Under the pieces are notes generated by a model. It saw only the letters and a program-made list of their open reading frames with translations. It did not search any database and was not told where the DNA came from. From Doryteuthis pealeii (Eukaryota; Mollusca; Cephalopoda; Myopsida; Loliginidae), in assembly GCA_023376005.1 (NCBI GenBank), contig CM042150.1:76086111-76150110 (forward strand): DNA of 64,000 bases, written 5' to 3'. Both the position numbers and the translations under genes were made by a program. Position 1 is the stretch's first letter, and every line of letters starts with the position of its first letter. Shown here piece after piece: positions 22,055-34,276 of the stretch.

Positions 22055-22701
22055 TGTTGTATACCCTTCATCACTTCTTTACTTCTCGTTGTCTTTTCTT
22101 CTGGCCGGATTTGGTTCTATCTTCTAACATCTTGTGTCTTGGTCTGGAATCTTCTAAGGTCTGGACTTTCTTGGGGACTTCGGGTCTGGTATCTGTTAGG
22201 GATTTCTCCTTATCAGAAGCCCTGTGTCATTGTTAGTTTTTAGTAAACACAAGACATCGATTTTCTTTTAATGTTACTTTATTCGGTAAATCCCCAACCC
22301 AGACATAACATAGCGCGCGATGCAGAGTTACAGTTAGACAGAGCATCATGGCCGCTGCTCTGTCTGACGTCCACTGCAAAACATAGCGTGAGTATGCAGA
22401 GTTACAGTTTAGACAGAGCATCATGGCCAACTGCTCTGTCTGACGTCCACTGCAAAAAACTAAACTAAAGTCCCTTACTATTCTTAAATCGGAACAGGTT
22501 CTTCTATGCCTTCAGTTCCCATGATTTATCCTGGAAGGCAAGGTGAGAGTGAGGTCAGACGCCGTCACTCACTTTCAGGGCCATCAAACTGCACTGATCG
22601 CCACCATATCTCTACACTACCTTACATAAGTATGAAAAGGGTCATCCCTCAGAATTACAGGGGATTGAAATAATCTTATGCCACCGATAGATTATGTAAC
22701 A
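22055..22701 (-). mobile_element. Solo LTR, 647 nt, with internal tandem duplication (right arm)
   Basis: Mirror of 15236-15807 with the duplication cttc on both sides (22051-22054, 22702-22705). It is about 75 nt longer because a segment around the string gcagagttacagtt, ending in ctgacgtccactgcaaaa, is present twice in tandem (about 22315-22465). The left-arm copy has one. Confidence 0.85.
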
Positions 22702-22794
22702 CTTCTGTAGCTTTTTCATTTCCCTTTTTCCTCAAATGTTTTTAATGTTTTCTATAAATCATGTTTATCATATTTGTTGCATAGATTTATGAAT

Positions 22795-23045
22795 TGGTTT
22801 AGCTCAATCAGTAGAGCATTTGCCTAGGAATTGCAAGGTTTGCATTTGATACCAATCCCCACCAACTCAAAGCATGAGAAGCACACCATGGGTGATCTAT
22901 ATGGTGAACCATCTGAGAGCTGACGGTAAGTGTGCTACTCCATCTCAGCAAAACAATGTCTTGGTCTAGCCCTAGCAAAAGGATAGACTCTCACTGTTTG
23001 GCCTGCGATACCAATAATGGACCAGTTGAAAGGACTTACTTACTA
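22795..23045 (+). repeat. Diverged S1-related tRNA-headed SINE
   Basis: Same architecture as S1 (tRNA-like head, shared body motif near a stretch like cttggtctag, same 3' end) but strongly diverged, so probably an older insertion or a sister subfamily. Box A-like TAGCTCAATCAG and a weakened box B are visible. The mirror copy is at 14890-15145. Confidence 0.75.
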
Positions 23046-23369
23046 CTAGTAAAATAGGATGTTAAGATTACATGTTTTAATCAGTCTAAGTCTTTTTCTA
23101 ACAACTACCAGTTCTAATGAGAACCAAATACTTCACACTTCTCAACTAGGGAAACCACATACAAACATTCTAGTGATAATCATAAGTAATTAAAACAAAG
23201 GGCCAATACATTCACCTCACAAACAGGATATTGCTTCTCAGTAAGGTCTAAATCCTGTCATCTTTTTATTTGTCCTTCTGCTAAGCTTAAACATTTATTA
23301 TAATTATTTCACCAAGTACAATAATATTTCTAAATAGACAATATAATTCAGTATTCAATTGAATGTATT

Positions 23370-23749
23370 ATTTGGATTATTTGGACTATTGTCCTCATTT
23401 TCATTGTTATCTGTACAATGTTTCGGCTGATGTGCCCTCCGGCCTTCTTCAGGTATTTCTTGTTGGACTCGAGAACTTTCTTGGACTCGGGAACCTTCTA
23501 TTTAAACTCAAGAACTTTCTTATCGTAATTGGGAGCCATCACAGAACTTTGAACCTAACCCTTTATTCAGTCCATGGGGGTATCTTGTTCTCATTCTGCT
23601 AACCATAGATGGGGTACAGGTGTTAAGCTGTATTAATTATTATTCTATGTTACTGCTGCCCCTGACCAGGATTGAACCTGAAGTCTAGAGATAACTGTCA
23701 CTTAGAACTGTCTTAACCTAACTCCTTTATCCACTTGGCTATGTGTCAC
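23370..23749 (-). repeat. SINE family S4 (right arm)
   Basis: Mirror of 14203-14567 with the same target-site duplication, read as TTGAATGTATT at 23359-23369 and 23750-23760. The tail with the hammerhead-like core lies at about 23390-23455 on the minus strand. Small indels separate it from the left-arm copy. Confidence 0.82.
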
Positions 23750-24509
23750 TTGAATGTATTGTTGATTGTTGTAGGAGTAGTAGTAGAAGTAGTATTGAAT
23801 CATTGTTATATAATGCAGAACTCATTAAAAGTAAGTTTCGTCAGTCGAGATAATTTACCAAGTGATGATTTGTGTGTAAGTTAATCAAAATTGATGTTTG
23901 CTTAATTTTGAATGTTCACTTTATCTCAAGGATAAAAAAAAATTCAGCTATTACAAAAGTCAGATTCACTACAAAGAAAAACAATTTCATGAAGAACAAT
24001 GAGATATAATTAAGTTTAAGCAAGACAAGATTTTTACAAATGTAATTAAAATATAAACACAAATTTAGCATTGAGTACTTTTCTATGCAAAAACTTTTCA
24101 TATTTGCCACTCTTCATTATATATACATACATAAATTCTGAAACAAGGACCTACATGATTTCATTAAGCCTCAGTTATTTGGAAAACACCCAAAACAAAA
24201 ATTACCTTTAAAATTCTATTTTGTCACCCAAGTTGATTTCCAGTATAAAACCAGGGATATGATGACTAATAATTCCATTGTTAGAATCAAAAATCCAAGC
24301 CAACCTGTGTATATTCATTTCATTTAGTTTTATACTGTTATGTTACATTAATACTCAACCAAAATCTGGTTTTAGAGGTTATTTTTTTTCACTTTTATGT
24401 GTCAAAAGTCTAATAAATATTAATTTTTATAGGTTTTATTATGCTTTATAATGATGTTAATATTCAGTTTATCCTTTTTACAAAGTGTTGATTGGAAAGA
24501 AGTTGAGTA

Positions 24510-24795
24510 ACAGTTCATACAAAGTGTTTGTAGTGTAATGGTTATCATTTATAGGAAATGGACTTGGCAAACCAAGTTCAAATCCTGTGTGAGGCTATTT
24601 GTATTTCACATGGGAAAGGTATGAATCCAATATTTCTCTCTCCAGCAAGGGTAAATAGTAGGGAAAACCGGGTTCTTTAACCTTGGTATGGCAACTGGTC
24701 CAGGAGAAGGATAGCTCTGAATTCAAACCTGTTAAAATCAGCTTAAAGATTGACCTTGTGTTGTATCATACTCATGTGGATGGGTTGGGTAAATG
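24510..24795 (+). repeat. SINE family S3 (right arm, block C')
   Basis: Plus-strand mirror of 13175-13436. The head contains a box A-like TAGTGTAATGG and a box B-like AGTTCAAATCC. Confidence 0.78.
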
Positions 24796-24864
24796 TATAC
24801 ATACAAAGTGTATTCAAACAGAAAACAAATGTTTAAAAATGTACCATGACTGAAATGCAGGTTT

Positions 24865-25092
24865 AGTTGGTTTCTTTGTTTTAATGACATATCAACCTAC
24901 ATGGGTTATTTAATGCCAAAGCCAACTTGTAGAAGAACAGTAGTGGTACTCATAGCTGGAGTTTGAGGAGATTTATAACTTTCTAAAGGGTATTAGACTG
25001 AAAGTTAATATAATAGCATGGCTGGAGTTCAAATCTGCTTACCATGATGTCACAGTCCAGCACTTTATCCACTATGCCACAGGTAATCCCCA
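24865..25092 (-). repeat. Short tRNA-headed SINE S6 (right arm)
   Basis: Mirror of 12876-13102, with the box motifs on the minus strand around 25020-25090. Confidence 0.65.
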
Positions 25093-25794
25093 CTATGAAA
25101 TGCTGCAATGACTGCCTTGTATATTAGAAAAGAATTATGAATCATGCCATGTTTGTTAGGACATGCTACATGTGTTCAACTGATGTATGTGACACTACAC
25201 ACCTCAGAGCATCAAAACTGGAGTCTCACCATGGATGACACTCTGTAGAGGATGCAGTAGGTATATATTATTCCTCACTGATTAGATGATGGGAAAATTG
25301 TTAAACCCAACAAGTATTTGAGATTGGTAATGGCTCCTTGGTTTTAATAAATGCAAGAAAATTTGTTTTTATGACAATTGAAATAAACTTAATTTCACAT
25401 ACATGCAATGTAACTTTTTAGTTAAAAATAGATTTTACAAAAGAAATGCAAATAAACTTAATATTTTCTGTGTTACTTGAACAGCAATGAACGAAATGTT
25501 GCTTTTGTGTTTTTCTTTTTCCTTTTTTTGTTTCTCTTAAACTGTTCAAGAGCAAATTTTCCTGAAAAAACATAAGTGTTGCTCTCAACAAGAATAACAA
25601 AAATAGTTCAATAATAAATAGATAATAAAAATAGAATTAAAATAATCATATATTCATGTTTTTATTATTTGAAGTTTAATTTTAAAGAAGTATTAAACTT
25701 TATACTCTTCAAAATATTAACTGTATTCATCTGCATGTTCTATTTTTACTGAATAGCTTTTGAAACAAAATAACCATGTGATTTCCATGGATAC

Positions 25795-26165
25795 TGATAC
25801 TACATTCAAAAGTACCAATCAATGTGTAAATAATTCTCATTTTTGACAGGAACTCTGCTAATTAAAGATCTTCAAAAGACTAAACAACAACTTGTACAAC
25901 ATTCTATAGCACTTTTTGTAATATCACGTTAATAACATGTCCAAAGTCTGCAAATATTTCAGAATAGATGAAATGTGGTTAGTTTAGGATGGGTGAGAAA
26001 ATCATTTAGAAATGAAACTCAAATGAAGTCCGAGATATTTGAATCTGTTATTTGAACAGCAATAAACAAAACTCTTTCTCTTATTTCTCTCATTTTTATT
26101 TTTATTCTTTAAATGCTCAACAGCAAGCTGGACTAGAACACAATGATCTTGGTTCTAATCAAGAT
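25795..26165 (-). repeat. Unclassified repeat D (right arm, outer)
   Basis: Mirror of 11800-12175. Confidence 0.65.
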
Positions 26166-26829
26166 TTTTAAAAAATAGTCCAATATTATATCTTGATTTA
26201 AATCCTCTAATAACCTTACAGTTATCCAGTTAATCTAATTAGAGTTCAAAGAATGACTTGATAAAAAAAATCTCTGTTCAGATAATTCTTTGCATAAAGA
26301 ATATCTAATAAATATGCATAAATGACACTTAGTAGATACAATGATTAAGCATCTGCAATTTTTTCACTAATTAACCTCAGATGAATATGTGGTTTTAATT
26401 AACCAAATGAAATTTTTCATTGACCTTGGAGATTCTTCATCAGCTTGAGTGAAAATTATTGCTCAAAAGAAATTGTTCATTTGTAATTATATTTCCTTGT
26501 AGACAAAGACATATAAGAAAAAAAAAAAAACAAAAAAAAACATTTCCTTTATAAAAATTTTTAGTTTTTAAAGATTATTAACCTTCTGAATACTTAAATC
26601 ATTACAGCAAGAAAGAAAAAATATGTTGCAAAACACATTTAAACCTTAAAGATATCTTTGTTCAAAACTATCCCATCATTTCAGTAAAAAGAAAAATGTT
26701 GTATATGGCTATCCTTTTTAGTAGAGTAGCAGCCAAATTATTTATCAAGAAAATTATATTAACTTTAAAATATAAAAACGTTTCAAAAATCTAATAAATA
26801 AGTGTGACGGAGAACGAGTACTACCGTAC

Positions 26830-27135
26830 TCATTTAGAAAAAGAGCAAGACATTGTCTTGTCTGCCGGAGTCGAACCCGCGCCCTCCCGAATGCAAAGAA
26901 ATGAGATTTAGGCACTGGATGGATGTGAGGTGCAATTCAGGTGCCCGGATGTTGGGGCCTACACATGTCCATCCGAATGCATGAGAATTGTGCGTTGCAT
27001 GGGCGCGAGGTTCGACTGATGTGCCCGGATGTTGGGGGACTATGCCCATAAATAACTGAAGTAAGTGGAGCGCTGGGAGAAGTAGTTGGCCTACGTGAGA
27101 CTGCAGTTAGTGAAGAAACACTTTGTGGACAACCC
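26830..27135 (-). repeat. GC-rich block with B-box-like motif (copy 3)
   Basis: Same block as 640-935 with a short internal duplication around 26941 and 27021. It is the cleanest copy of the box B motif, which lies near 26866-26884 on the minus strand. Confidence 0.4.
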
Positions 27136-27539
27136 TGCATCAGAATTTGTTTTTAATTCAACAGAATAAGTTTAGCTTAATATTCTTAAATCTTTAGCTA
27201 CTTGACCATCTTATACCCTGTAAACTTGTGAACAATATGCATTCTAATTTCAGTGCAGGATTCCCCCATCTTTGTTCAAGCTATCCTATCAGTCCATTAA
27301 AAGAAAAGCTGCAAAGAATCCCTTTATATTCAGCTTATTATTATTAGCATCTGATAAGTTCTACTTTAAACTGAAATATCTATCTTACAGGTTACAATAT
27401 TTTTAAAAAAAGTAACCAATAAATGAAGGAAAATTTTTCTTTGATTTTAATTGTTTTTCTTTTCTTGGGACTTAGAATGAAACTCAGCTATAAAGATAGA
27501 AACAAATTAAAATGATATGTATATATCTATATCTAATAA

Positions 27540-27795
27540 GGGCTGGGTTAGCTCACTCGGTAGAGCGTTTGGCTAGAAACCACAAGGTTCCTAGTTCGAT
27601 ACCGGTCCTTGCCAACTCAGCGAATGAGTAGCACAAGGATCTGTGTGGTAAAGTGAGGAGCTGATGGTAGGTGTGGTGCTCCACCTCAGATGCTAAAACA
27701 ATCTCCTTGGTCTAGTGCTATTGAAAAGGGGATAGACTCCCTTGATGACTGGCTGATACCGACTTTAGGCCGCCCCGTTGACTTTACTTACTTTT
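27540..27795 (+). repeat. tRNA-headed SINE, family S1 (right-arm copy)
   Basis: Same element as 1327-1583, with small substitutions inside the tRNA-like head (for example a base in the D-loop region). A TA tract follows. Confidence 0.85.
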
Positions 27796-28306
27796 TATAT
27801 ATATATATATTATATATATATAAAATATGAAACAAAACTTTTCTACTACTCCAGTTACCTGAATCTTACTCCTTAGGTTAGCAGCAAAATGAATAGACAT
27901 ATTTAGTACATAAAAGTTTTCCTACTATGGAAATCTTTTATGAGTTTTAGCATTTAATATAGATTACGTATTGCTCTACTTGTGGAGTATTAAGCACATT
28001 TTAAATTTTTTACTTTCCAATTGTAATATTTTAATATATATATTGGGGCAATTTAAATTAACTTTCACTGCTAGCATAAAGCAATGATCATCTGTTGTTT
28101 ACAGACTGGATCTCTCTGGTGATCATAAAATATATAAACAAATGTATGTATTAGTTTAAACACCGCTCCTTAGTGGCAGCTGTCAAGTGGCTGAGAGGTT
28201 AATGAATCGGGCTGATGAAATGTCAGTAGGGTTTTGCTCCTGGTCGAAGGTAGTTGCTGTGTCTAGCCACACTGAAGAGACATGAAATGTCAAAACACAT
28301 CTGTGG

Positions 28307-28352
<46 letters not shown>

Positions 28353-28459
28353 AGTTGGTTAAAATGTTCATAGACTGACCAGGATGTTTCTATGAAATAT
28401 GTCCAAATGAGATCTATTTTTCTACCCTTGTGGTTCATAAACTTTTCTACATACTCCCA

Positions 28460-28504
<45 letters not shown>

Positions 28505-28509
<5 letters not shown>

Positions 28510-28905
28510 CAAGTGTGTTGGTAAATCCTCGCGGTGAGAAAAAAACCTGCAAATAGTTTGATTGTAAAAATATACTACCAAACATCAACCGGGGAGAAAA
28601 AAATTTTTGGAAAAAGAAAAGACCAAGATAGTCGTACCAACAAAAAGTAATCTATTGGTACAGTATTTGGTCAGAAGAAAAAACAATTTATATGTATATA
28701 AGATATATATATATATTCATACAACTGCTAGGAGTCAGATCTTAGCCCTGAAGAGCATTAAGCGAAACTAATAGTAGGTTCGTCTGACTCATTAGATTTA
28801 TCTTTATATATATATATATATATATATAAAGATAAATCTAATGAGTCAGACGAACCTACTATTAGTTTCGCTTAATGCTCTTCAGGGCTAAGATCTATAT
28901 ATATA
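28505..28905. repeat. Insert Y, found in the right arm in place of X
   Basis: About 400 bp between TA tracts. The first part (28505-28690) has two related stretches (near 28511-28545 and 28575-28605, each reading into a run of A) and is otherwise unrecognised. The second part (28737-28896) is a perfect palindrome of 160 nt. Neither part matches insert X. Confidence 0.8.
28737..28896. repeat. Perfect 160-nt palindrome with hammerhead-like core strings
   Basis: Arms of about 70 nt around a TA/AT centre. Each arm contains CTGAAGA (plus: 28748-28754), a 2-bp stem GC..GC and GAAAC (28764-28768), then a CTA..TAG hairpin. Outside it, GAGTCAGA (28732-28739) can pair with TCTGACTC (28783-28790). This resembles a hammerhead layout, but the cleavage triplet is one base out of register and stem I is not adjacent to the core. 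Confidence 0.6.
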
Positions 28906-29111
28906 TATATACATGGTAAGTCTGGAAATTATCCAACCGTATTGAATATTTTAAGAGCTACTTGTATGGACGTGATGTAACTTGGTAACAAATCAGAAGG
29001 AACCTTACAGTGCTTGTGTGAACTGGTGCACTCCTCTAGGGTTACTCAATCACCAGTGCAATGTCAGTGAGTGAATTTGGGTAGTATATGACTATCACAA
29101 GTTATTTTTTT

Positions 29112-29800
29112 CTAAACCAAAGATTTTACTGTTTTTAATGAATATTGTACAATAAAACCATTCTTACCAGCATCCTTACATAGTTGGTCAATGTAGGTCC
29201 TGGCTGGGCGGCCCACATTAGTGTGCCTATGCGCTGGATTCCACAGTAGTACGTCGCTTATGAGCTCATCCTTGATTCTCCAGCAGGGTCTTGTATGCCT
29301 AGCCCTTCTTACTTGTATGGTTTGTGAGATGGGAGGCAGTCGACCATACAGTTGCTTCTTTGTGGGGTGCTGCTTCCATAAATTATTCAGGATCACTCGC
29401 AGCATTCTTGTGCAGCTCCCATCTAGCTTATTCTCAAGGTGCTTCATTAGGATCCAGGTGGTTCAGCCATACAGCAGCATCGATATAACCACAGCCTGGA
29501 AGAATCGTCTCTTTAGCTTGTCAGGGAGGTCAGATTTCCATATCACTGATAATTTGTTTGTGGCCAACCATGCCTTTCCTATTCGTGTGTTAACATCACT
29601 TTCTGTGGATGAGATATTACTACCTAGGTATGTGAATTTTTCCACCGGTTTAAGAGGCCTACTGTCAAGTGTGAAGATGTCTCCTTGCTTTTTGAAGCTC
29701 ACGAACTCAGTTTTATCAGAGTTCACATAGTGGCCAACATTCTTTGCTGCCTCCTCCAGGCTGTGTAGAAGTGCCTCAGCCTGTGTCGGTGTATCTGCAA
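29112..29800 (-). pseudogene. RTE-like LINE fragment with nonsense codon (right arm)
   Basis: Mirror of 7130-7816. The LLYGC motif is broken: the Cys codon TGT of the left arm is TGA here (29463-29465), splitting the frame into 29463-29726 and 29112-29447. Other substitutions are mostly conservative. The pair of arms thus differs by a point nonsense mutation in addition to noise-like indels. Confidence 0.85.
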
Positions 29801-30085
29801 GATACTTAAAACTCTGTAATGAAAAAATAAATATATATAGAAGTCCAAAAGTAAATGAACCTCATATGTACATTTATGCTATTCTATTTTTGTTTATGGA
29901 GGTGTTGCAATTTTATTTTTTGTCTAATATAAAATATAATATAGATATAAAAAAATATAATATAGATATAAAAAATTCTAGTTTAGAGGAAAATTAGACT
30001 TTTTTATCAAAACATTGTTATTTAAAACTAAAAATGTTTGTTCATGAAATGAAATGAAACAATGTATTTTATACTCTGTTTACAG

Positions 30086-30221
30086 AAAAGCCGAAATATC
30101 AAACATGTGGAAATGGTCAGCTTGATAAAGGTGAACAATGTGATGGAGGTTATTTGAGTTTGATTGGTCAAGATCCCTGCTGTGACAAATCATGTCAATT
30201 TATTGGTGATGCTACATGTAG
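30086..30221 (+). CDS. Partial exon, ADAM17-like disintegrin domain (right arm)
   Basis: Identical base for base to 6719-6854 (136 nt), on the opposite strand, with the same splice sites (tttacag before 30086, gtgagt from 30222). It encodes the cysteine-rich CGNG..CDGG..DPCCDKSC segment of an ADAM disintegrin domain. The flanking intron differs from the left arm by several substitutions and indels while the exon does not. If only one copy is real, this one is the more likely to be in genomic context, because its arm runs into non-mirrored sequence. No further exon of the domain (the following cysteines) was found on this strand. Confidence 0.8.
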
Positions 30222-30344
30222 GTGAGTTATAAAAATGACATTTTATTCAACTAAAAACACTTTCTTTTTATTCAAAATTGTAATTTTTGTTTATTTCCAT
30301 AAAAAATTGGAAAAATAAAAGGAATTGTATAATTTTTTATATAA

Positions 30345-30794
30345 TGTTGTATACTCTCTTTACTTCTATTATTCTTCTTCTAGTGTTTGGACTTCTTCTT
30401 GGAGACTTCGTGTCTGGTCTTCCATTGGGGATTTCTCTTTATCAGAAGCCCTGTGTCATTGGTAGTTTTTAGATAATAACCCAAGACTTCGATTTGCTTT
30501 AGATCATATTTTATTCCGAAATCCCCACCAGACTAACTGCGCAGATTGAGACGGCCATGCGCTTAACACGACTTACCAACATTGTGGTTTGGCCGAGACT
30601 GACTAAAAACTCTTTCTAATCTAAACCGGAAGAGAGTCTTCTCCACAGATTCTCACGGTATCCACTGGAAGGATCAGGATGAGGTCAAGCCGAGTCACCC
30701 AATCCTTCAAAGCCGCCGGCTGCAACTTATAACATCGATTTTGGTTTCTACACTAATGGTACATAAGTGTTTGGAATCTAATAATTATGTAACA
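30345..30794 (-). mobile_element. Solo LTR, 450 nt, 4-bp TSD (right arm)
   Basis: Mirror of 6146-6595 and exactly the same length, flanked by ataa at 30341-30344 and 30795-30798. It lies 123 bp after the donor site of the plus-strand ADAM-like exon. Confidence 0.82.
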
Positions 30795-30965
30795 ATAAAT
30801 GTATTATTTCTTAAATTTCTTACATGATTTCTCTCCAGATGATCCAATGAAGTAGACAAACACATTTTGTATCATCAAAATATTTTTTTCACTTTTACAC
30901 ATGTTAAAATGTTCAGGCTGTCTCTGATGGTGGCTACATTTACATAGTTTTTCCTTTTTAGTTAT

Positions 30966-31206
30966 ATACAGGGAGTGTCAAAAAGTATTGAGATTTTTTG
31001 TACTTTTTGACACTCCTTGTATTCTGAAAAAAAATTCCATTCCATTCATTCTTCATTTCCATTTGGGAAAAACAGCTTTAAACTTGGTATTTTTTTGACA
31101 CACTTTGTATTCTGAAAACAATTAATGAATGGAACATTTTTTTCAGAATACAAGGTGTGTCAAAAAGTACAAAAAATCTTGATACTTTTTTGACATACCT
31201 TATATA
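30966..31206. mobile_element. MITE with nested inverted repeats (right arm)
   Basis: Mirror of 5728-5973 with the same nested structure and a few indels in A/T runs. Confidence 0.7.
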
Positions 31207-32985
31207 TATGGTGCACATAAAAGTTTATGAACACAAACAGACAAACAACAAATAAATATTGACTTTAGCTGGCAAAACTACAAACATTTGGTAATTCTAT
31301 ATTGTTTTTGTGTATCTATATTTGTATTTTTATGAATAAACTAAGAAATATTTGCAGTGCATTATAATCTTATATAAATAAAAGAAAGGCTTGGTTTTAG
31401 GTATTAAATTTTGCATAGAGCTATATATAAGTTTTCTTTATGCAATGGTCTTTCTTTTAAGCTTTGGGGTCAGTCTACCTAAATTTTAGGTGGAAGAAGA
31501 AAATCCGAGTGCTGTGGTCTGGAAATAGAATTTTTTATTGATTTTTTTAACCCTTAAACCCCAAAAAAATCAATGTGAAATAAACTAGCTTTCAGTTTGA
31601 GAACCAGTATATTACATATATTTTATAACTGAAAATTTTATACTATTCTTAAGAGTTCACAGTTTCAATATTTACTGTCATGAACATAAGATGATCTAGA
31701 TATATAAAAAAAACTCTAATATAGCAAAACATGAGAGAAAATCTACAGATATTGAAGATCTCTATAAAAAAGAAATGTTTCACTGGATTTTAGAGAAAAA
31801 AATAACATCTTTAAAATAACCAATGATGGTAGAAAGTTCTCAGGGCAAAATTTTAGGACATTTTTTTATAGAATTGAACCAAACTTAAGAAATCTTGTAA
31901 GATGATAAAAAAGTCTTAAAATAAAACTTGTCTGTGGTTTTTAACAACGCGCGCGCGCACACACACACACGTTCATATATGCATACACATACATAGATAC
32001 GTTTATCATTTGTGTGTCACGTGTTAAAAGGAGAGAATGATATTTGTAAATCTACAATAAAGAAGAAAGTAGGAAGCACAACAATTTGTTAGATGTATAT
32101 TTTGTGAAAAAGAAAAAACAAAAACAAGTCCTTATTATTGAATCTAAAAGACACAACTTCAAATACAAAAATAAGAAGTTCTATTGTTCATACAATATTT
32201 GAATTGCAATGATTCTTTTCAAAGTTATACAATAAACTTTTACTATTAGATAATAATTAAAACAAATTCATTATTTCTTTTGATAAAACAATCATTTTCA
32301 TATTATAGATTGAATAGCATATTAAATTACTGTGTCCTTATGACAGAGAAAAACTGATTGAGAACCTCTTCAATATGAAGACCATTTTTGTCACTTTTAT
32401 TTTTTGCAAAGTCTTTGTTTGTCTGATGCGATTTCCTAAGAGTTTTTCTTGTTCCAATATGACTCTAGATTTTGGCACTCCAGTTAATTTGACTCATCAT
32501 CACTGAAATCATGAGAGGGTGTTTTTGTTTTTAATTAGTTCTAGAATAGAAATCTTCTTAGAAAGTGTTAAATCTTTAGTAAAGAGTGCTCAATATCCTT
32601 AATAGAGCATGCATATCTAAGGTAAGATAGCATGGAAATTAAATGAACATGGTGCCAAGCACCATTGACTTCATGTCTACGTTACCCTAACTTAGATATG
32701 TATATATATATACTAGACTCCTCATGAACCTGTTAGGTTGCATTGTTGGTAACTGAAAGCGTCATTGACTTCATGTCCACATTACTCTAATTGATATAGA
32801 TAGGTAGATGTACTAGACTAGCCACCAATCTTTTAGGTTCCATTGTTTCATCAAACCATAATGATACTGATGCATCTTAATATTTATAGAAATGTAAGTA
32901 TTGATAGAATACTAGATGTGTTAAAATGTTACATAGTCATTTTAATACTTGTCCATGATGATATTGCCCCTATTTAAGAAGAGAA

Positions 32986-33030
<45 letters not shown>

Positions 33031-33049
33031 TACACATTTGATGTCAATA

Positions 33050-33310
33050 AATAAAGAGTGCAGTAGTGTACTGGTTAGAGTTGTAGGAAATGGACTTTTT
33101 GACATGAGTCCAGATCCTGGACAAAGCCACTGTTCACATAGCACTAAAACCCTTGGGAAAGGTACGAATCCAACTATTCTCCCTCCAGCTATGGGTAAAT
33201 AATAGGGAGGACTGGGCTCTTTAACCTTGGTTAGGCAACCAGTCTAGGAGAACTCTGAATTTAAACCTCTTAAATCTCCTCTTGGAGTGGTCACTACTAG
33301 AATAGGCTCA
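33050..33310 (+). repeat. SINE family S3 (right arm)
   Basis: Mirror of 3555-3815. The frame that runs into it from the upstream TA tract is not a gene. Confidence 0.75.
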
Positions 33311-33789
33311 TGCCTACTTAGTGATCTATTTAAATTTTAAAAAAATTAAACACCATTATTCTATTTAGATTTAGAATACAGAACCAAGAGAAATAACTTT
33401 ACAATCACTTCCCCATACTTTGTTCTCCAGAAAGGATTTGTCAGATTTCAAAAGGTGATAAGTGTATGATTTTCTTAAATTGCATTAAAATTGCATTAAT
33501 TCTGATTTCACCTGTTATGACCTGATTGTACAATTTACTAATGAAGTAAATAAAACCACTGCATCTTCTTTAGCTTGACTAGCAGAAACATCTCTTTGCT
33601 TTAGGTTAGTGAAAATTGAAGAAATAGAATCTCTGTTAAGATGAAATCAGCCTAACAATATTTGATTGGTATCATTTCAGTTATAGTGTAGAGAGTAAAA
33701 TGTAAGGTTAGTTATCTGTATAAACATGAGAATTATTAATTTGATCAAATGTTACGTACTGAGGTTTTCACAGTACCAAATCGATATAA

Positions 33790-34276
33790 TGTTGTATACC
33801 CTTTCTTTACTTCTTTACTTCTTACTTGCTTCTATATCTATTCTTCTGGCCGGCTTTGGTTCTATCTTCTAACATCTTGCGTCTGGAGTTGTCTTGGGGA
33901 CTTCGGTCTGGTTTTCTGTTAGGGATTTCTCTTTATCAGAAGCCCTGTGTCATTGTTAGTTTTTAGTAATAAACACAAGACTTCGATTTACGTTGATGTT
34001 ACTTTATTTCCAAATCCCCAACCCAGATACCTGTGCAGTGAGAATCACATCTTACGAGCTCGGCTTCTACTTGCTAACTGACTGCGTTACTTAGTATCCT
34101 TAAACCGGAAGACAGGGTCTTCTATGCCTTCCGGTTCTCACGATTTTTCCTGGAAGGCAAGGTTGAGAGTGAGGTCAAGCGCCGTCACTCACTCTCAAGG
34201 CCATTAGCTGCACTAATCGCCATTATGTTTCTACACTACCTTATATAAGTCTTAGGGATCCAATAATTATGTAACA
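33790..34276 (-). mobile_element. Solo LTR (right arm, outermost)
   Basis: 487-nt element reading TGTTACATAAT..GTATACAACA on the minus strand, so with 5'-TG..CA-3' ends, and sharing internal strings with the three other LTRs (for example acacagggcttctgat and aaccaaagccggcc). It contains an AATAAA-like signal. No internal gag or pol and no partner LTR is adjacent. I could not find a convincing 4-bp duplication for this copy. Confidence 0.78.

Larger units (their letters stand above)
26192..28505 (+). repeat. Block A (right-arm copy)
   Basis: Direct copy of 1-2309, with the same SINE at 27540-27795 and the GC-rich block at 26830-27135. It ends in TA tracts at 28310-28350 and 28463-28505 and then enters insert Y instead of the Penelope-like insert. 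A short direct duplication of a segment reading gtgcccggatgttgggg occurs at 26941 and 27021; the other two copies have it once. Confidence 0.9.

Noticed and set aside
28223..28588. Tyr/Ile-rich proteins over TA tracts (also 9451, 32987, 39895-40247, 51631, 55690)
   Set aside because: They are frames through (TA)n or (CA)n repeats with no conserved flanks.
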